Under the pieces are notes generated by a model, which worked only from the letters and a program-made list of their open reading frames with translations, ran no database searches and was not told the origin of the DNA. A program made the position numbers and the translations under genes. Of a stretch of DNA of 64,000 bases, positions 1 through 25,366 are shown in pieces (the first letter of the stretch is position 1; every line of letters starts with the position of its first letter). Source of the DNA: Engraulis encrasicolus (Eukaryota > Chordata > Actinopteri > Clupeiformes > Engraulidae); the NCBI RefSeq assembly GCF_034702125.1, contig NC_085871.1, forward strand, positions 28,406,381-28,470,380. Direction: 5' to 3'.

Positions 1-111
1 TGTTAGAAATTACATTTGAAATACAAGTTATAGTTGAAGGGGACCAAGTGAAGGTGGGGTCTGTTGTAAAGGTGGCTGCCAGGGGGAAATCCTGGCTTGT
101 GTTCTCCCTCC

Positions 112-1200
<1,089 letters not shown>

Positions 1201-1252
1201 GAATAGACCAAGTGCGAGTCCAGCGACGGAAGTAATTTACTTTACTTACTTA

Positions 1253-1999
1253 ATGCCCAAAGTGACATCTCCTCAGCCTACCAGTGAGCGAGAACAACGA
1301 GCAGGGCACACCTCCTGTCAAAGAGAAAGTGCTCAGAGACTCTGTTTCTCCACGGAATATTCAGACATTGCTGGTGAAATAAAAAACACTGTGCGTAAAC
1401 ACTGGCACATTTTGCAGTCAGACCCATCCCTAAAAGACATCTGCGCCGAACCCCCCATAATTTCATTCAGACGTTCTCGTTCCTTACGAAGTAGACTTGT
1501 GCAGACAACACAAACCCCACCAAAACAACTAACTTGGCTACCATCTCCACCGGAAGGATTTTACAGATGCGGCCGCTGCACGCACTGCTCCAATTCCAGT
1601 GACACTAAATACTTCTCCCACCCACACACAGGTAAACGTTTGAAAATCAACACTTTCATAAACTGCAACACGACACATGTTGTGTATATACTGAAATGCC
1701 CATGTGGACTAATTTATGTGGGACAAACAAAACGCTCTCTCAAACTGCGAATAGCTGAGCACAAAGCCGCCATAAGGAACAAAAATATGGACTATGCCAT
1801 TGCACGTCATTACATCCAAGCCAACCATGGTTCATGCGCATCTTTGAAATTCTGGGGCATAGACAAAATTACACCTCCTCCAAGAGGTGGGGACTTGGTA
1901 AAAATATTGCTCAAACGTGAAGCATATTGGATACACACTCTCAACACAGTGGAGCCAAATGGTCTCAATGAGGAATTATGCCTTTCTTGCTTTCTCTGA
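1253..1999 (+). CDS. C-terminal fragment of Penelope-like polyprotein, GIY-YIG endonuclease
   Basis: The frame encodes about 248 aa. Residues around 100-115 contain a CGRCTHC cluster, and around 140-170 the motif VVYILKCPCGLIYVGQT followed by LRIAEHK. This is the Penelope form of the GIY-YIG nuclease core, which nicks target DNA for target-primed reverse transcription. It ends with REAYWIHTLNT and NGLNEELCLSCFL, typical C-terminal wording of fish Penelope-like proteins. The upstream reverse transcriptase is absent, so the ATG at 1253 is only the first methionine in a truncated frame. The endonuclease half is open, but I infer no host function. Confidence 0.75.
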   Translation: MPKVTSPQPTSEREQRAGHTSCQRESAQRLCFSTEYSDIAGEIKNTVRKHWHILQSDPSLKDICAEPPIISFRRSRSLRSRLVQTTQTPPKQLTWLPSPPEGFYRCGRCTHCSNSSDTKYFSHPHTGKRLKINTFINCNTTHVVYILKCPCGLIYVGQTKRSLKLRIAEHKAAIRNKNMDYAIARHYIQANHGSCASLKFWGIDKITPPPRGGDLVKILLKREAYWIHTLNTVEPNGLNEELCLSCFL

Positions 2000-2239
2000 G
2001 TTTACTATGATTATTTCACTTTGGTGTTTTGTTTCTTATTTTGTTTTTCCATTTTTAAGTTTATTTTTAAGTTTATCTTTGAATTTATTTCACAGAACTT
2101 GACAGATGACATGTCAGAACATTTCAGGAGTGCCCTTACTGGCTAATTGCTTTTGACCCACCCCTCACCAGTAACCATTGTACATTTTTGAGGGAGTGAA
2201 TGATGTCTTTATTTTCTGGTCAGTGATGTCAGTATGGTT

Positions 2240-2280
2240 TGACTCTGAAGAAGACGCACACAGCGTCGAAACGTCAGTCA
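2240..2280 (+). ncRNA. candidate hammerhead ribozyme of the Penelope element
   Basis: Order of parts: TGACT (2240-2244), core CTGAAGA (2245-2251), stem GACGC/GCGTC around loop ACACA (2253-2267), core GAAA (2268-2271), CGTC, then AGTCA (2276-2280). TGACT pairs perfectly with AGTCA as stem I; stem II has 5 pairs; stem III would be minimal. Hammerheads with very short stem III are known in Penelope-like elements. Predicted cleavage is after the C at 2275. Folding is by eye only. Confidence 0.6.
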
Positions 2281-2611
2281 TTATGTTTTCACCACAATAA
2301 AATACTAAAAAGTATCTGAGTGCTCCAGTCATCCCTGGCCTAGTCTTTCCGAAGTGGACCAGTTTACTCTACATAATTTACTTTGTATTGAGTCGCGCGA
2401 CAAAAGCGATTCGACTAGTGCAACAAGTTTGTAGTTGAACTCCAGCCAATGTTATGCAAATAAGCTATGATGCGGTTCAGCGACAGCCACCACAACCAAT
2501 GGGAAAGTTGGAATGCTTGCATTCTGCTTTTCTGACATACTCTGTCGCTTCCATCGCTCATATCACTCTCGCCCCAAAATCAATGAATAAATAACTTGTT
2601 TACATCGCTAG

Positions 2612-15946
<13,335 letters not shown>

Positions 15947-16290
15947 CAGAGAAAACACACACAAGACTGAAAAGTGAAGCTGTGATGAGGCCTAGAAGAA
16001 CGAGAAGAAGAACCACAAAGTTCACCACAACAAATGGCCATAACAGAGTAACACACAAGACTGAAAACTGAAGCTGTGATGAGACCTATTCAGCAATGAC
16101 TGATAAGAACAAGAAGAACCACATAATTCACCACAACGAATGGCCATAAAACAGAAAACAGAAAACACAAGAAAAACTGCAGAAGAAGAAAAAGAACCTC
16201 AAAGTTCATCCCAACAAATGGCCATAAAAATAACAGAACACAAGACTGAAAACTGTAGATGTGATAGACATATTCAGTAATGACTGACAG

Positions 16291-17571
16291 GTATGTTTGC
16301 ATCAGGGACCTTTATATGATAAATGAATAAATAAATAAAAAAGGACCACAGTATTGGCACAAGGGCAGAGCTCACTATCCCCTATGTACACTACAATGTT
16401 CCACTGGTTTCTATCATGAATGAGGAAGACATTTGCTTGATTTCCATTGTTCAAACCCTTAAAATGGAAGTTCCTGTCCAGCCATGCTTTTCATTCGATT
16501 GTCTGTTTTTTTGTAATACTGTATGTAATAAATACAAGGCCATCTCACTGCATGTGGCCCAACATGGAGTGACACTTTACTTGACGCCGGTGTCATATGC
16601 ATGTCATTACAGTGTCATAATAGTGTCATAGATAAGTCATAAACATTATGTCCATGGTGGCCTTGTCTTTGCCATAAACTAATGTCACTTAAGGCCAACA
16701 GTCATAAAATGTTTATGACATGGACATAATGTTTATGACACGTGCATAACTGTTATGACATTGTAATGACATGCATATGACATCAACATTAAGTAAAGTG
16801 GCACCCAACATGGCAACTTGAAGTGAATTTTAACCCCAAGAGCCAGAAGCAACCCACAAGTGGATTCCATGCTGGCAACAATATAGGGCTGTAAGTCAGA
16901 CTACTTCCTCCCATCCTTTCCTTTGGCCTCTGGCCTCTGGCCTCTTCCCTCAGTGTCATTCCCGCCGCCGTGCCGTGGATAACGTTTCTCCGTTGCCAAC
17001 CAGCACAGAGTTACTTATCTAGCGGCTCTCCCCCATTCAACATTTGACAAATGAGATAATGACCTTTGAATATTGAATAAAAATGTCCATCATCGTTGAC
17101 ATTGAGCCTTGCATCACCAGGCCACAGGTCAAAGGAAAGGACAGGAGGTTGTAAATCGATTAGGAGCCTAGGTGTGCTTCTCCCGTGGAAGATGTGATGA
17201 AACAAGATCAAAGCGATGAAATGGTGGATCAATGGTGGAAGCAATACTTGCTTCACCGTGGCACCATGCACAGTCTTTCCTATTTTGGGGACATGCCAGT
17301 ATTTTTTTTCAGACAATGAATGTAAATAGAGTGATATATAATAAGATCATTATTATCTTCTTACAACCATTGTTTACAATTTTCTCTTGTATTTAGTCAA
17401 AGGATGTAGGATAAAACGCTTTCAAATGAAGAATTATTTATGTGAATGTATTGGAGAGTGAGAGAATGAGAGAGAATATCTACAGTGCTTTGCTTTAGTT
17501 TAAGAATACTGTAAATTAGTTTCCACATAGCAACTTCAAATAAATTGTTCTTCATAGGAGATAAGTGGTAC
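16291..17571 (+). other. ano4 3' UTR and downstream region
   Basis: Probable 3' UTR. Contains several AATAAA words (about 16325, 16526) and the MITE at 16569-16804. No further coding exon seen. Confidence 0.5.
16569..16804. mobile_element. palindromic MITE with GTCATA-rich arms, copy 1
   Basis: Left end GTGACACTTTACTTGACGCC and right end TTAAGTAAAGTGGCAC are inverted. The arms are full of GTCATAA/TTATGAC words, so the whole 236 bp is nearly self-complementary. Copy 2 is at 46221-46518. Confidence 0.72.
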
Positions 17572-17577
17572 AATAAA
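17572..17577 (+). other. candidate polyadenylation signal of ano4
   Basis: AATAAA followed 20-30 bp later by GTTGTGTCTTGTTT. It is the most distal of several candidates; which one is used cannot be told. Confidence 0.4.
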
Positions 17578-18679
17578 GATTTATTGCAAGCATGTTGTGT
17601 CTTGTTTACCTCTCAAAATTATATTTAGCCTATGCATGTCCTCCTTTGTGTGGGGGACAAATTCAGTTATCTTCATATTAATATAGGCTAAAGGGAAATA
17701 ATTTTCACTAGACTAGCGACTAGATACATGATACATGCTGTTCTTGTGTGTGTGTTGGGGAGGGGGGGTTCCGCGCGCGCGTGCGTCATGATGTAAAAAC
17801 AAAACAAAAAAAACAGTCTGAAAACGCAATTTATAGTGTTGAGCACAATGAAAATGTTGAACGCTATTGCAGCAGCAGAGCAGATGATCACTGATTAAGT
17901 CCCCTGCCTTTCCAGCGTGGGCCTATTCACTTTTTTTTCGAGTTTTGGCAGGCTTTTATTTTAAAATGTTGCAGACATCGTAAATCTGCCCGATCCTGAA
18001 ACACCCTGCTCTGTATGACGGACATATAATACGATATATTTTAAATGGCACATCATAAGGGCCATTAGACTGCCTGTATATTCCCAGTTGAATAAACACA
18101 TCAATTTGTGATACCATGCAAGTGTTTGAAAAAAATAACTTAAAGCGTTGAACTTTTACTTTGGCACTTCCCCATAAATGTTGTCTTTTTTGACCCACGT
18201 TGCGCGGCGGTGCGGCAATTCGGCAAACACACGTGTGGTAGAACCCTACGTGTATGGGGAAAGAGTAGTCTTACATATATATTTGTTAGATACAGCTGCT
18301 AACACGAAAAATAACTATAATAATTTGTCAGTCCAGTAATTAAATAGACGATATATTTGCTTCAACTGGCCGGTGATACTTCACGGTGGCAGTTCGTTGA
18401 ATCCCTCAACAAATGGTTGTACAGCCAGACAGCTAGCAAGCTAACAACTTAACAGTAAGTTGACATCGACATGCTTTGTAGTGTATTTGTCAGACTTGTT
18501 TTTAAAAACTCAGTGAGTATTTGTAGACTATTTGTTTTCATAGCCTACATTTGCCAGACAGGAAGGCCTCCGACACTATCTTAACAGTCTACTGTTCGGA
18601 TTATAAGGCTACTAGTAACTGGAGGACAACTTTTACAATGTACTTATCACGTTTTGTTTTGTCGCACAAAGGTAGGATA
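17578..18679. other. ano4-naf1 intergenic region and probable naf1 promoter
   Basis: Includes a GCGCGCGCGTGCGTCA stretch near 17773. The open frame of naf1 exon 1 extends upstream to 18551 without a stop. No TATA box was identified with confidence. Confidence 0.4.
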
Positions 18680-19281
18680 ATGGATGGCGACGTGGGCTGC
18701 AAGGATCCCCCTTTCGACAATGATGTCGCATCCATTTTAAGTCTTGAAGTTACAGAAAACAATGCATCTGTCACAAAGGATAGTGCTACCTGTACCGAAA
18801 ATGACACCAACCTGGGAACAAGTTCCAAGACAGAGCATGCAGCATTGAAAAATCAGGACACTGTTGGAGCAGTGAAGTCAAATAATCACGACTCCAACAG
18901 CGATGTTGATCTAATTCGTATCACTACAATCAATCGGGAGCCTGTTACTGGTGCCCAGTCAGTTGAAATGGATATTGTGTCAAACATCACAACCACCCCA
19001 TCCTCTGTTCAAGAAACTGTTGCCTCAGAGGGAAATGTCGCCATCAACGCTCTCAACGAAATTCAAACAGAGATCAAATCGGAGGAGGAAGACTGTCCGA
19101 TTGTGATAATCGAGGACATGGAGGTTGCTGCAACGACACCGGCTTCAACTGACAACCCGACGGTGGTGGTGCAGTCTGCGATTACCTCACCCAGCAGCGT
19201 GGGGTTGGTCCAGAAATGTGGTGCGCTGACTAACATCACTCAGTACCGAGGTGACAGCTCCGACGACCTCTCCTCAGACAG
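18680..19281 (+). CDS. naf1: naf1 exon 1 (acidic N-terminus)
   Basis: From MDGDVGCKDPPFDND to SSDDLSSD. Rich in D, E, S and T with no folded domain, as in other NAF1 proteins. Donor GTAGGT. Confidence 0.85.
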
Positions 19282-22200
19282 GTAGGTATTATGCAAAAGG
19301 CCTCGCACAGCTACGGGTTAATGATGGACTAGTCAAGAGTTTACTTTGCATCCACGTCTTTTTTCCCCTGAAACTTCATCAAATGTCACCTTGACGTTTT
19401 TTTCCCTCCCTCAAAAGAATTTACATCAGAGTACGATCCATGTAAACTTTTTCATTTACCAATTTGGGTAACAAAATCACAACCCCCTCTGGTTGGTGTC
19501 GATGAAACCAGGATTAGGACACTGTTGGCCCTATTCATAAACTATATACCATATACATTTCTAACACTTAATTTCCTTGGGGATCAATACATTCTACTGT
19601 ACTAATGCATGTACAATTAATGATTATACGTTTTAGATAATCCAGTAAAAATACAACGAAACAAGTAATTGAATGAATCCATACAATAAGCTGTTGCACC
19701 ACCCTGACGAGACTCAAGAGAACTCAGATCAGCAGCAGGCATACGTAGGTGACGAGGTGGTGCTAAAGCACCTGCCTCTTTGCCCTGCTAAAAAAAATGC
19801 CCTTTTTGTAATAATGTACTGTAGTCCATGTTGAAATTATCATCATGCTAGATAATAAAAAGCATGTCACAATAATGTCCCACTATAATATATAGCCTCT
19901 ATGGCCTAGTGAGGCAGCTGGAAGTTCCACATGACCCTCTCCCACCCTTGACCGACCCCCACACCCCCCCCAATGTCTGTGCACGCCACTGCAGCAGGCA
20001 ACATTTTTTTTAGCATTCCATAAAATAAATGTTCAAAAAGCTGCCCTGTGTATCATGGGATTTGTTAATAAGTGTTTGTGTAGTGTGCTAGGGAAGCTCA
20101 AGCTGACCAGGATTTCGTGCCCTTCTCTTTACTAGTGATTCAGACTCTGACTCTTCGACATCCTCCTCCTCGTCCTCCTCTTCCTCCTCGTCTGAGCCCC
20201 TGCAAATCGTCTTGGAGGAGGACGACCCGGACGAAGGTCTTGGCAAAGGAAAATCACAAGTACCCAAGACGCAAGACGAAGTCCTCCTTGACGTGAGTGT
20301 GTGACACATTTTAATTGTCTGTGACCAGCACACTCAACCGTTCGGAGAGATGGTTCTATACAGTGCAAGCATCACGTGTGTTTGACGTATTTTAGTCAAA
20401 TTTCTGATCTGAGGTGTGGTACATATTGGGCTATATCCCACCAGTCTTAATTGTAGAGTAAAACCTGACCTCCCTCTTCAGTTATATTTACCAGTGCCTC
20501 TCACAGTCTATTTGATCCTGTAATGGTGCATGCCTAACACGTGTGTGTTTGTGTAGGAGTTGCCTGCAGTTGAGGATCTCCACATAAGCCTTCCAGAGGA
20601 GACGGAGCTCAGGCCGATGGGGCTCATCTCCAGCGTAGTGGACAAGCTCGGTAATGTATTAATTACAATCAGCAATAATTCATTTATTACAATCAACAGC
20701 TACATTAGGAGACAATGAGCTCACATCCCTCCCTCTTTCCCCTCACACTGTCCTGTTTGAATGGAGGCTTATATCCCAAAACTTTATATACATATTACAC
20801 GATGAAGTGTGTGCTTTGGATGAACAAGCTGACAAAACCATTTTATTTCATGCCACGCCATTCATGTGGTTTCTGACCAGCACTTGTCTCTCTGCTGTGC
20901 TCTGCAGTGATTGTAGAGTCCTTCAAGGACGCTCCACCCCTGAACGATGACAGTGTGGTCTTCAACGCCGACCGAGAGGCAGTTGGTAAGGTGAGGAAAT
21001 ACTCAAGTGTTGTCATTTGACGTCTAATTGGTTCATCCTCTTGGGCTTACAGCAACCCCAATAGCTGAGAATAATGTGGCCTAATGGTGAAGACAAGAGT
21101 GAATGGGAAAATCTAGAATGCTGTGTACTGAAACGCATGGAAAGTCTGCCCCAAATAATTCTTTCTTGTCTGTTCTCCACTTTCCTATCAAATGAAGGTC
21201 CAAAAAGCCCTAAAATCTATTTTTAAAATCCCTTGAGATCATTTGATGAATGAAATGCAGTGAAGTAAAATATCACGGTTATGACCAAAGAATTGGTTAG
21301 ACATGGAAGGATCAATTGATCTTCTTGCACATTTTTCAGTGGTTTTATACTTGACGATGTGATGGTCAGTAGATATTTTTATATTCCCAGGTGTTTGAAG
21401 TGTTTGGACCAGTGGTGCAGCCATTCTATGCGCTGAGGTTTAACTCGGACAAGGACATTGCCAACAAGAAGCTGAAGCCAAAGGACACGGTCTACTTTGC
21501 CCCTGGCGTTAAGGACCTAACGGATTACATCTTCACAGACAAACTGAGGATGTACGTTTTCAATATCGCACAGCACACAATTCCAGAATCCGCTTCTCGA
21601 CCTCTTCACTCCAGAATGTTCAGATGTTTTGATCAGGGATGTGTTCTCGAACCTGTAGTGACTAGCCAGTTAGCAACTTGGGTAGTTGCCAATGGGAAAT
21701 TGCCTTGCAAACAACAAAGTAGCTAACGTAATTAGCAACTACGATTTCAAGAAATGCACCCCAGAGTTGTCTCTTCAGGGTTCAGAAAGTAAAAGTTTGA
21801 TCCAACCATCTCTGAATCAGGTGATAGTAATAAATACTCAAGAGAGGTAGACCAGCTGCTCAGCAAAGCACCTTTTGTTAGAGGGAATCTATGGCCGGGT
21901 TTTTACTTCTACACTGGATTTTTCTTATACCTTTTGGTTTTGATCTTTTTCTTCAATCGTGGCCACTCCCTCAGGCCTTCCTCAGATCACCTTTTTGTCC
22001 TGAAACCTTCTGGGTTTGAATCTCTCATTAAATATATACTTAAATTGTAGGAAATGGGAATGTTTTATGAAGGCTTACCATACTAAACGCCTTACCCATG
22101 TCTTGTCTTGTCTTTTTTCTCCCCCCCCCCTCAGGTACAAGGGATCAGATGCGTCCTGGAAGAATGACCAGGAGCCCCCACCAGAGGTTAGCGAATTAAT

Positions 22201-22568
22201 AGTATTATGGTATGATTTCGAGTTGTGATCGTCATGCCCCTTAGTTTAGTAGACGATGACACTACATTTTCATCACCAAAAAAAATCATTTTGGCACTTG
22301 AGGCAGCCAAACGAAATGCTCAGATATGCCAAAGATATGCTCAGAAAAGAAGCATTGCATTGTGCAGGAAAAGAAAGATAATATTGTTATAATAATAATA
22401 AGGGCTGAATTTGTATCGTGAGGAAAAACTAACTTTTCACTTGATTTAAGATTTTTGGGGGAAGACGTGGGAAGAGTCATTATAGTCTTTGGGGGGGGGA
22501 GTTAGGAAGAAACCTCAGGCAGAGACCGACCACGACCCATGCCAGGGCTTGTTGGTCGCTGTACTTGT

Positions 22569-22630
<62 letters not shown>

Positions 22631-23406
22631 GATGTTTTTCTTGTATTGAGAGTGTGAAGGAGAGGGTGTTGTAGGGAAAATATTCTATGTTATGTACTGG
22701 TGGTTCTGAGTTTTAAATCTCTGTCTCTCTCACTCTGTCTCTCAGGCTTTGGACTACAGTGATGATGAGAAGGAGGCCCAGGCCAAGAGAGAGAGAAAGG
22801 TGCAGAGGCAAGAAAACGCAAACGCAGAGACTGGTAAGACCATAACTGTAGCCAGACCTACACACGTCATAATCACTGAAACGGTTCTACCCATGTAATC
22901 AGGCTATTTTCTGAAGACGTAATATTCTGATTTGGAGTAGTCAAGATTATATATATCCAAGTTGTACATAATGGTCTCATTTTATGTTATGCCATTATTT
23001 CCCTGCAGATGGCGATAAGGAGAAACAGAAGCCAGGCAACAAGAGGCCCCCAAGACGAGAGCCGCGCCAGCCGTGGAGTGGCCCCAGATCCAAAGGGCCC
23101 CCAAACCCCCGATCTGCCGGCCCCCCCCACCACGGCCCCCGACCGGGCTACCCACACTACCTCCAGAATCCCCACTTCCGCCCCCCACCCCCTTCTCCAC
23201 TCATGGACAACCATCACGTTCACCCTGCGTTCCGCCAGCCCCCTCCATTCCAGGCCCCCCCACCCTACTTCCCCATGTACCCTGCAGGGCCCCCTCCGCC
23301 ACACATGCCCTGGCCTCCCCACGCCTTCCCTGGGATGTTCATGCCTCCACCTCCCCCTCCTCCTCCACCACCACCACACCATTCCAACGAGCACTGGCCA
23401 AATTGA
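18680..23406 (+). CDS. naf1: H/ACA ribonucleoprotein assembly factor NAF1, complete
   Basis: Eight exons: 18680-19281, 20136-20292, 20557-20650, 20908-20990, 21391-21551, 22135-22186, 22746-22833, 23009-23406; total 545 codons with stop. NAF1 is a nuclear chaperone that holds dyskerin during H/ACA snoRNP and telomerase RNP assembly before GAR1 replaces it. Residues 1-200 are acidic and unstructured; a polyserine run follows; the GAR1/NAF1 fold lies at about 265-380 (LISSVVDKLVIVESF, GKVFEVFGPVVQPFYALRF, DTVYFAPG). The C-terminus is proline-rich (PPPPPPPPPPP) and ends EHWPN. The ATG at 18680 is chosen for its purine at -3 and G at +4; an ATG at 18638 is an alternative. Confidence 0.93.
19282..20135. 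other. naf1 intron 1, nothing recognised
   Basis: No exon or named repeat recognised. Confidence 0.55.
20136..20292 (+). CDS. naf1: naf1 exon 2 (polyserine)
   Basis: Acceptor ACTAG, donor GTGAGT. Encodes a run of serines followed by EPLQIVLEEDDPDEG. Confidence 0.9.
20557..20650 (+). CDS. naf1: naf1 exon 3
   Basis: Acceptor GTGTAG, donor GTAATG. Encodes ELPAVEDLHISLPEETELRP and GLISSVVDKL, entry to the GAR1/NAF1 fold. Confidence 0.92.
20908..20990 (+). CDS. naf1: naf1 exon 4
   Basis: Acceptor TGCAG, donor GTGAGG. Encodes VIVESFKDAPPLNDDSVVFN through REAVGK, core beta strands of the domain. Confidence 0.93.
20991..21390. other. naf1 intron 4 with a SINE tail remnant
   Basis: AGGTCCAAAAAGCCCTAAAA near 21196 matches the 3' tail of the SINE at 13215-13389. 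The tRNA-like head is not recognisable. Confidence 0.4.
21391..21551 (+). CDS. naf1: naf1 exon 5 (GAR1-like core)
   Basis: Acceptor TCCCAG, donor GTACGT. Encodes VFEVFGPVVQPFYALRFNSD through PKDTVYFAPGVKDLTDYIFT and DKLRM, the most conserved NAF1 segment. Confidence 0.95.
21552..22134. other. naf1 intron 5, nothing recognised
   Basis: 583 bp. The only notable part is the C10 run just before the acceptor (22121-22130). Confidence 0.55.
22135..22186 (+). CDS. naf1: naf1 exon 6
   Basis: Acceptor CCTCAG after a C10 run, donor GTTAGC. Encodes YKGSDASWKNDQEPPPE, matching the NAF1 family just after the folded domain. Confidence 0.9.
22187..22745. other. naf1 intron 6
   Basis: Contains the CT microsatellite below. 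Nothing else recognised. Confidence 0.55.
22572..22629. repeat. (CT)n microsatellite
   Basis: Pure CT run in naf1 intron 6. Confidence 0.97.
22746..22833 (+). CDS. naf1: naf1 exon 7
   Basis: Acceptor TCTCAG, donor GTAAGA. Encodes ALDYSDDEKEAQAKRERKVQ, a charged linker. Confidence 0.9.
23009..23406 (+). CDS. naf1: naf1 exon 8 (proline-rich C-terminus)
   Basis: Acceptor CTGCAG; stop TGA at 23404-23406. Encodes a basic stretch (NKRPPRREPRQPW) and then a P/H-rich tail. Fragments of this exon recur at 33839-33900 and 43489-43617. Confidence 0.92.
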
Positions 23407-23694
23407 AGCATAGTAGAGAAGAGTAACTTTATTGATCCCCGAGGAGAAATTCAGGTGTCATGTACCTTACATAAATACACATAATGCCCACATGGACATA
23501 TAAAGACACTGGTATATACACATATATACAAGACACAGGTACATTTATATAACACAGGTAATAGTCAGGGAGGGGAATTATATGTTTAAGCCATTAAGGC
23601 CTAAAAGGTCTGACTGTCAATGTCAATAATTACGTAAAAAATGCTGTTAAAGGTAAATACGCAGATACAGCACCCAGTCTTTGGAAGGTAAATA

Positions 23695-24756
23695 CACCAC
23701 GTTCCACATTATTACGCAACTGACATTTTTCGCTGTTTCCCCAAATAATCAATGCAAATGACAGTCGTCATAATTTTCAAGTCATCAGCCATTAGAGTAC
23801 AATTAAAACGTTTTTGAATGAACCTTCCAATGATAACGGTATTTTTTAAGTAATAAAAAACTTAAAATGCTCTGTTCCACATTATTACGCAAAGTAGTTT
23901 TGTAGTGTTGTAATCCAAATTTCTTTCTTTGTTTCCCATTTACATCAACACAGTTGGATTTTTGTACCTTCTAAATTACATTTCAATGTTCAATACTTGA
24001 TGATAACCTCTTTGTCTTAGTAACTGGAATGCTGCCTTTAACATTGAAGTCAATGGCAGGGCATTGCATGGGAGTTATGGAAGCCCAGATATCCTTGATG
24101 CTTTGCTCTCAGCTGTTTTTGTTTGTTTGGTCTGGTGACCCACACTTCACTCTTCAATATACCCATAGATTTCCATGCCACGTTTAGGTGCTTTGGTGGT
24201 ATCGACATTTTAACTCACCAGACATAAAACCCCATTGAAAATGAATGGGATGTTATGTCTGGTGAGTTAGAATGTCATCATCTCCAAAGCACCTAAACGT
24301 GGCATGGAAATCTACGGGTATATTGAAGAGTGAAGTGTGGGTCACCCGACCAAACAAACAAAAACAGCTGAGATCAAAGCAGCAAGGATATCTGGGCTTC
24401 CATAACTTCAATATTAAATGCAGCATTCCAGTTACAGCTTATAGCAAAGTTTTGAACATTGAAATGTATTGAAGGTACCAAATGCCAACTGTTTTGATGT
24501 AAATGGGGAAAAAAAAGAAATTTGGATTACAACACTACAAAACTGTTTTGCGTAATTAATTGGAACAGAGCATTTTGGGCATTTTAAGTTTTTTATTATT
24601 TTAAAAAATACCGTTGTCATTGGAAGGTTCATTCAAAAACGTTTAAAATTGTACTCTAATGGCTGATGACTTGAAAAATATGACGACTGTCATTTCTATT
24701 GATTATTTGGGAAAACGGCAAAAAATGTCATTTGCGTAATAATGTGGAACGCGGTG
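23695..24756. mobile_element. 1.06-kb palindromic foldback element, copy 1
   Basis: The element is flanked by TA at 23693-23694 and 24757-24758. Its two halves are near-complete inverted copies; the ends read CACCACGTTCCACATTATTA and TAATAATGTGGAACGCGGTG. The unoccupied site survives in the duplicated spacer at 37205-37240 (GGCAAATACACACACAG), which confirms both boundaries. No coding capacity. Copy 2 is at 57724-58815. Confidence 0.88.
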
Positions 24757-25128
24757 TACACACAGATACAATTCCCTGTCTTAATGACCTACTATCTCAC
24801 ACTGATGAAATCAAGTTGTGTTATTAGATGTTAACACCTAAGGTCATTGGTTGAGTGTTGCAATCATGTATGTAGAATTTGTTCAAGTTGGGCAAGATGC
24901 TGAACTCAGCAATTGATAAAATAATGTTGCAAGTGTTATGGGGAGGCATAGCATTTGTGTTATCTTAGTTTACTGTTTTGAGATGATTTTACATTTTTAT
25001 TTCCTCCATATCAAGAACGTTTTAATATTTTTTTCTTTCCCATAAAAAAGACATCATTTTAACTTGTGTAAATAGCACAAATTTTGTAAATATCTACATG
25101 ACATGACTATTATTTCTACTTGGTTTAA

Positions 25129-25134
25129 AATAAA
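25129..25134 (+). other. candidate polyadenylation signal of naf1
   Basis: AATAAA in TTTAAAATAAATTGG. The same word in the same context recurs in later spacers (for example near 37749, 40518, 48447 and 55309). Confidence 0.45.
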
Positions 25135-25357
25135 TTGGATTGATAACGTCGTTATGTGGTTGCATTGTTTCTTTCTAACCAATGGTATTCTGTGTACACA
25201 GAACACGTTTGACAGTTCATGGAGGCAACAGGCAAGTTTGCATTTTGTTGTTTTTGCTTTGTTAAACTTGTGAAAATGGCCATGCCACATTTTCCTACAG
25301 ATGTCCAGTTAAGCCTTCTTATACAAAGCCACACTAGGCCCCGTGTGCCCATACACC

Positions 25358-25366
25358 TTTTTAAAA
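25358..25366 (+). promoter_or_regulatory. TATA-like box of lectin L1
   Basis: TTTTTAAAA 45 bp before the ATG, in the context shared by the array (AACGGCCACAAAAGCCCC downstream). Confidence 0.4.

Larger units (their letters stand above)
1244..2373 (+). mobile_element. 5'-truncated Penelope-like retroelement
   Basis: The segment is flanked by an 11-bp direct repeat TAATTTACTTT (1233-1243 and 2374-2384), which reads as a target-site duplication. It holds the C-terminal end of a Penelope-like polyprotein with a GIY-YIG-type endonuclease. A 3' tail follows with the CTGAAGA...GAAACGTC motif typical of such elements, then AATAAAA. The reverse transcriptase part is missing, so the copy is truncated and not autonomous. 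It sits in an intron of ano4, in the same orientation. Confidence 0.8.
1201..2574. mobile_element. putative inverted-repeat element hosting a Penelope insertion
   Basis: The left flank of the Penelope fragment (AGTGCGAG...AGCGACGGAAG) resembles the reverse complement of the right end (GCGAGAG...GAGCGATGGAAG, near 2541-2574). This suggests an older short DNA transposon later split by the Penelope copy. The match is imperfect and no target duplication for this outer element was confirmed. Confidence 0.4.
23407..25134 (+). other. naf1 3' UTR and founder block of the lectin-array spacer
   Basis: Contains an antisense LINE-tail word (TAACTTTATTGATCCCCGAG near 23424), the foldback element 23695-24756 and an AATAAA at 25129-25134. 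The segment TTTCCTCCATATCAAG...TTCCCATAAAA (about 25000-25050) recurs upstream of other lectin copies. Confidence 0.6.

Noticed and set aside
17011..17316. 101-aa minus-strand frame in the ano4 3' region
   Set aside because: No recognisable domain, no splice context, and it lies in a probable 3' UTR.
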